NCBI RefSeq assembly: GCF_004348115.1
Contig: NZ_QPFB01000001.1
Coordinates: 1,908,773-1,972,772, forward strand
Length of the DNA stretch: 64,000 nucleotides
DNA from: Stenotrophomonas sp. ATCM1_4
GTDB taxonomy: Bacteria; Pseudomonadota; Gammaproteobacteria; Xanthomonadales; Xanthomonadaceae
Direction of reading: 5' to 3'
Numbering within the stretch: position 1 is the stretch's first letter; the number at the start of each line of letters is the position of its first letter. Position numbers and translations under genes: made by a program. Of the stretch, positions 62,223 through 64,000 are shown in pieces. The notes under the pieces were generated by a model that worked only from the letters and a program-made list of their open reading frames with translations, was not told where the DNA came from and made no database searches.

Positions 62223-63413
62223 GTGGCAGTGAACACGATCCGTTGCGACGTGCTGGTGGTCGGCGCCGGTGCCGCCGGCCTGATGTGTGCGCTCACCGCC
62301 GGCCTGCGCGGTCGCATCGTGCAGGTGATCGACCATGCCAACAAGCCGGGCAAGAAGATCCTGATGTCCGGTGGCGGGCGCTGCAACTTCACCAACACCG
62401 GCACCACGCCGGCCAACTTCCTCTCGGCCAACCCGCACTTCTGCAAGTCGGCGCTGGCGCGCTACACGCCGGCCGACTTCATCGACATGGTCGAGCGGCA
62501 CGGCATCGCCTACCACGAGAAGGAACTGGGCCAGCTGTTCTGCGACATCTCCTCCAAGCAGATCGTAAGAATGCTGCTGGACGAATGCAGTGCCGCCGGC
62601 GTGCAGGTGCGCACCGACTGCGGCGTGGAGGACATCGAACGCGGCGCCGACGGCTTCCGCGTGCGCACCGCGCAGGGGCTGTTCCACTGCGCCTCGCTGG
62701 TGATCGCCACCGGCGGGCTGTCCATCCCGAGCATGGGCGCCAGCGGCTTTGGCTATGAAGTGGCACGCCGCTTCGGCCACGAAGTGCTGCCGACCCGCGC
62801 CGGGCTGGTACCGCTCACGCTCAGTGGCAAGCACCAGGAACGCTTCGCCGACCTCAGCGGCGTCGCCCTGCCGGTGGAAGCGCGCTGCAACGGCCAGCAC
62901 TTCCGCAACTTCATGCTGCTGACCCACCGCGGCATCAGCGGCCCGGCGATCCTGCAGATCTCCTCGTACTGGCAACCCGGCGACGACCTGCGCCTGGACC
63001 TGTTGCCCGACCGCGATGCCGCCGAGTGGCTGCGCGCGATGAAGCGCGAGCGCGGCGCCTCCGAGCTGCGCACCGTGCTGTCGGAGGTCATCCCGCGCCG
63101 GCTGGCGCTGCGCCTGTGCGAGCAGTGGCTCAAGGACAAGCCGGTACGGCAACTGGACGAGCGCGAGCTGCAGGCCGCCGCCAGCCTGCTTTCCGACTTC
63201 CCGCTGGTCGCCAGCGGCACCGAGGGCTACCGCACCGCCGAAGTCACCCTCGGCGGCGTGGACACGCGCAAGGTATCGTCCTCGACGATGGAATCGCAGC
63301 ACGTGCCGGGCCTGCATTTCATCGGCGAGGTGCTGGACGTGACCGGCTGGCTGGGCGGCTACAACTTCCAGTGGGCCTGGGCTTCCGGCCACGCGGCGGG
63401 CCAGGTGGCATGA
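62223..63413 (+). CDS. HI0933/YhiN-family FAD-dependent oxidoreductase
   Basis: Protein of 396 residues from GTG 62223. The FAD motif is VLVVGAGAAGLMCALTAGLRG, followed by KPGKKILMSGGGRCNFTN, ATGGLSIPSMGASGFGYEVARRFGHE and the C-terminal GEVLDVTGWLGGYNFQWAWASGH, the HI0933 family signature. These are soluble flavoproteins of unknown reaction, named BaiN-like when acting on bile acids. It follows yaeQ by 7 nt on the same strand, so probably co-transcribed. No substrate can be deduced. Confidence 0.93.
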   Translation: MAVNTIRCDVLVVGAGAAGLMCALTAGLRGRIVQVIDHANKPGKKILMSGGGRCNFTNTGTTPANFLSANPHFCKSALARYTPADFIDMVERHGIAYHEKELGQLFCDISSKQIVRMLLDECSAAGVQVRTDCGVEDIERGADGFRVRTAQGLFHCASLVIATGGLSIPSMGASGFGYEVARRFGHEVLPTRAGLVPLTLSGKHQERFADLSGVALPVEARCNGQHFRNFMLLTHRGISGPAILQISSYWQPGDDLRLDLLPDRDAAEWLRAMKRERGASELRTVLSEVIPRRLALRLCEQWLKDKPVRQLDERELQAAASLLSDFPLVASGTEGYRTAEVTLGGVDTRKVSSSTMESQHVPGLHFIGEVLDVTGWLGGYNFQWAWASGHAAGQVA

Positions 63414-63518
63414 GCCACACAGGGGCCATTTGTGCCCCATCCCGGCACTGTCAAACGTTCCACGCATAGACGCCGTACCTGCCCATCGTGTATTAAACGG
63501 CGTCCGAAGGAGTCTTGA

Positions 63519-64000
63519 ATGCAGAACGCCAAAGACATCACCTTGCGCCTGCTGATCGTCGATGACAGCGCCGAGAATGCCGAAGCCATCGTCAGTACGT
63601 TGCGCAACAGCGGCATCGCCGTGCGTCCCTTCCGGCCGCAGAGTCCGGACGAGCTGGTCCAGGCCGTGGGCGGGCAACCGCTCGACCTGGTGCTGGCCGC
63701 CAACGCGTACACGATCCCGCAGTCGCTGCTGACCCAGCAGGTCGCCGCCAGTGGCAAGGACATCCCGATGATCCTGCTGGCCGACCAGGTCGACGCGCAG
63801 TTGCTGCTCGACGCCTCGGCCAACGGCATCCGCGCCATCGCCCTGCGCACCGAGCCGGACCACCTGCTGTCGGTGGTGCGCACCGAATGGACCGACCTGC
63901 AGGCACGCCGCGGCCTGCGCCGCATCGAAGTACAGATGCGCGAGACCGAGCGCCGCTGCGATGCGCTGATCTCCTCCTCGCGCGACCCCATCGCCTACAT
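63519..64000 (+). CDS. fimX: FimX-like c-di-GMP signalling protein, N-terminus (partial)
   Basis: The first 160 codons are visible; the gene runs off the window. AAGGAG lies 6-7 nt before ATG 63519. Residues 1-120 form a receiver-like domain with LRLLIVDDSAENAEAIVSTLRN, but the phosphoacceptor strand reads LDLVLAANAY, where the Asp is replaced, so the domain is degenerate. After it comes RRIEVQMRETERRCDALISSSRDPIAYI, the start of a PAS domain. This layout matches Xanthomonas FimX, a c-di-GMP-binding regulator of type IV pili with REC-PAS-GGDEF-EAL domains. GGDEF and EAL are outside the window. Confidence 0.82.
   Translation, partial: MQNAKDITLRLLIVDDSAENAEAIVSTLRNSGIAVRPFRPQSPDELVQAVGGQPLDLVLAANAYTIPQSLLTQQVAASGKDIPMILLADQVDAQLLLDASANGIRAIALRTEPDHLLSVVRTEWTDLQARRGLRRIEVQMRETERRCDALISSSRDPIAY

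Overview
The window is GC-rich chromosomal DNA, almost fully coding, from a gammaproteobacterium of the Xanthomonadaceae, most likely Stenotrophomonas or a close relative. Support comes from the FimX-like gene at the right edge, the fused E1 alpha/beta dehydrogenase, the TTG- and GTG-started genes, and short palindromic intergenic repeats (CCTTCTCCCGC / GCGGGAGAAGG units and CAGGAGCG...TCGCGAA units). No insertion sequence, prophage, CRISPR array, rRNA or tRNA gene was recognised. Base composition and gene style look uniform, so this reads as a core-genome segment rather than an island.

Layout. 1-3.2 kb: end of a histidine-utilisation operon (hutH end, hutG, hutU), closed by a strong hairpin. 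3.3-10.3 kb: secreted S15/CocE hydrolase, a TetR regulator divergent from a thioesterase with two operator-like palindromes between them, DoxX, L,D-transpeptidase, an unknown membrane protein and a membrane diguanylate cyclase. 10.4-19.6 kb, all minus strand: OmpA-type lipoprotein, phrB, dnaB (perfect DnaA box upstream), FMN reductase, fused 2-oxoacid dehydrogenase E1, GST, GNAT, glycine-zipper protein. 19.7-28.3 kb: TatD, TcdA, anchored cytochrome c', glycine-zipper lipoprotein, cold-shock gene, phospholipase A, ArsC-like protein, DsbA-like protein, sterol-desaturase-like enzyme, GST, Cys-rich lipoprotein. 28.3-38.3 kb: class I fumarase, an ECF41 sigma factor with its carboxymuconolactone-decarboxylase partner, TRIC channel, BON protein, ABC exporter, ferredoxin-NADP reductase, glutathione peroxidase, M3 peptidase. 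38.5-45.3 kb: MarR-controlled FUSC/DUF1656/HlyD efflux operon, cyclopropane synthase, DUF3298 lipoprotein, GNAT, and a 52-residue ORF behind a consensus sigma-54 promoter. 45.4-54.5 kb: rhomboid and POT transporter, degenerate EEP protein, Mn-type SOD, barnase/barstar pair, Uup, and a LysR-YeiH divergent pair. 54.7-64 kb: DbpA, thioesterase, Apt, SelO, second cold-shock gene, YaiI, an RluA-family gene interrupted by an in-frame TAG, YaeQ, HI0933-family flavoprotein and the start of a FimX-like protein.

The strongest regulatory signals read directly from sequence are: (1) two copies of TGTCAC(G/A)-N16-CGTC, one before the ECF41 gene and one before its partner; (2) a textbook sigma-54 promoter with an upstream inverted repeat driving a tiny ORF followed by a hairpin; (3) a 25-nt element identical in the leaders of the two cold-shock genes; and (4) palindromic operators between divergent regulator/target pairs. 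Functional calls rest on protein motifs recognised by eye; no database search was run.
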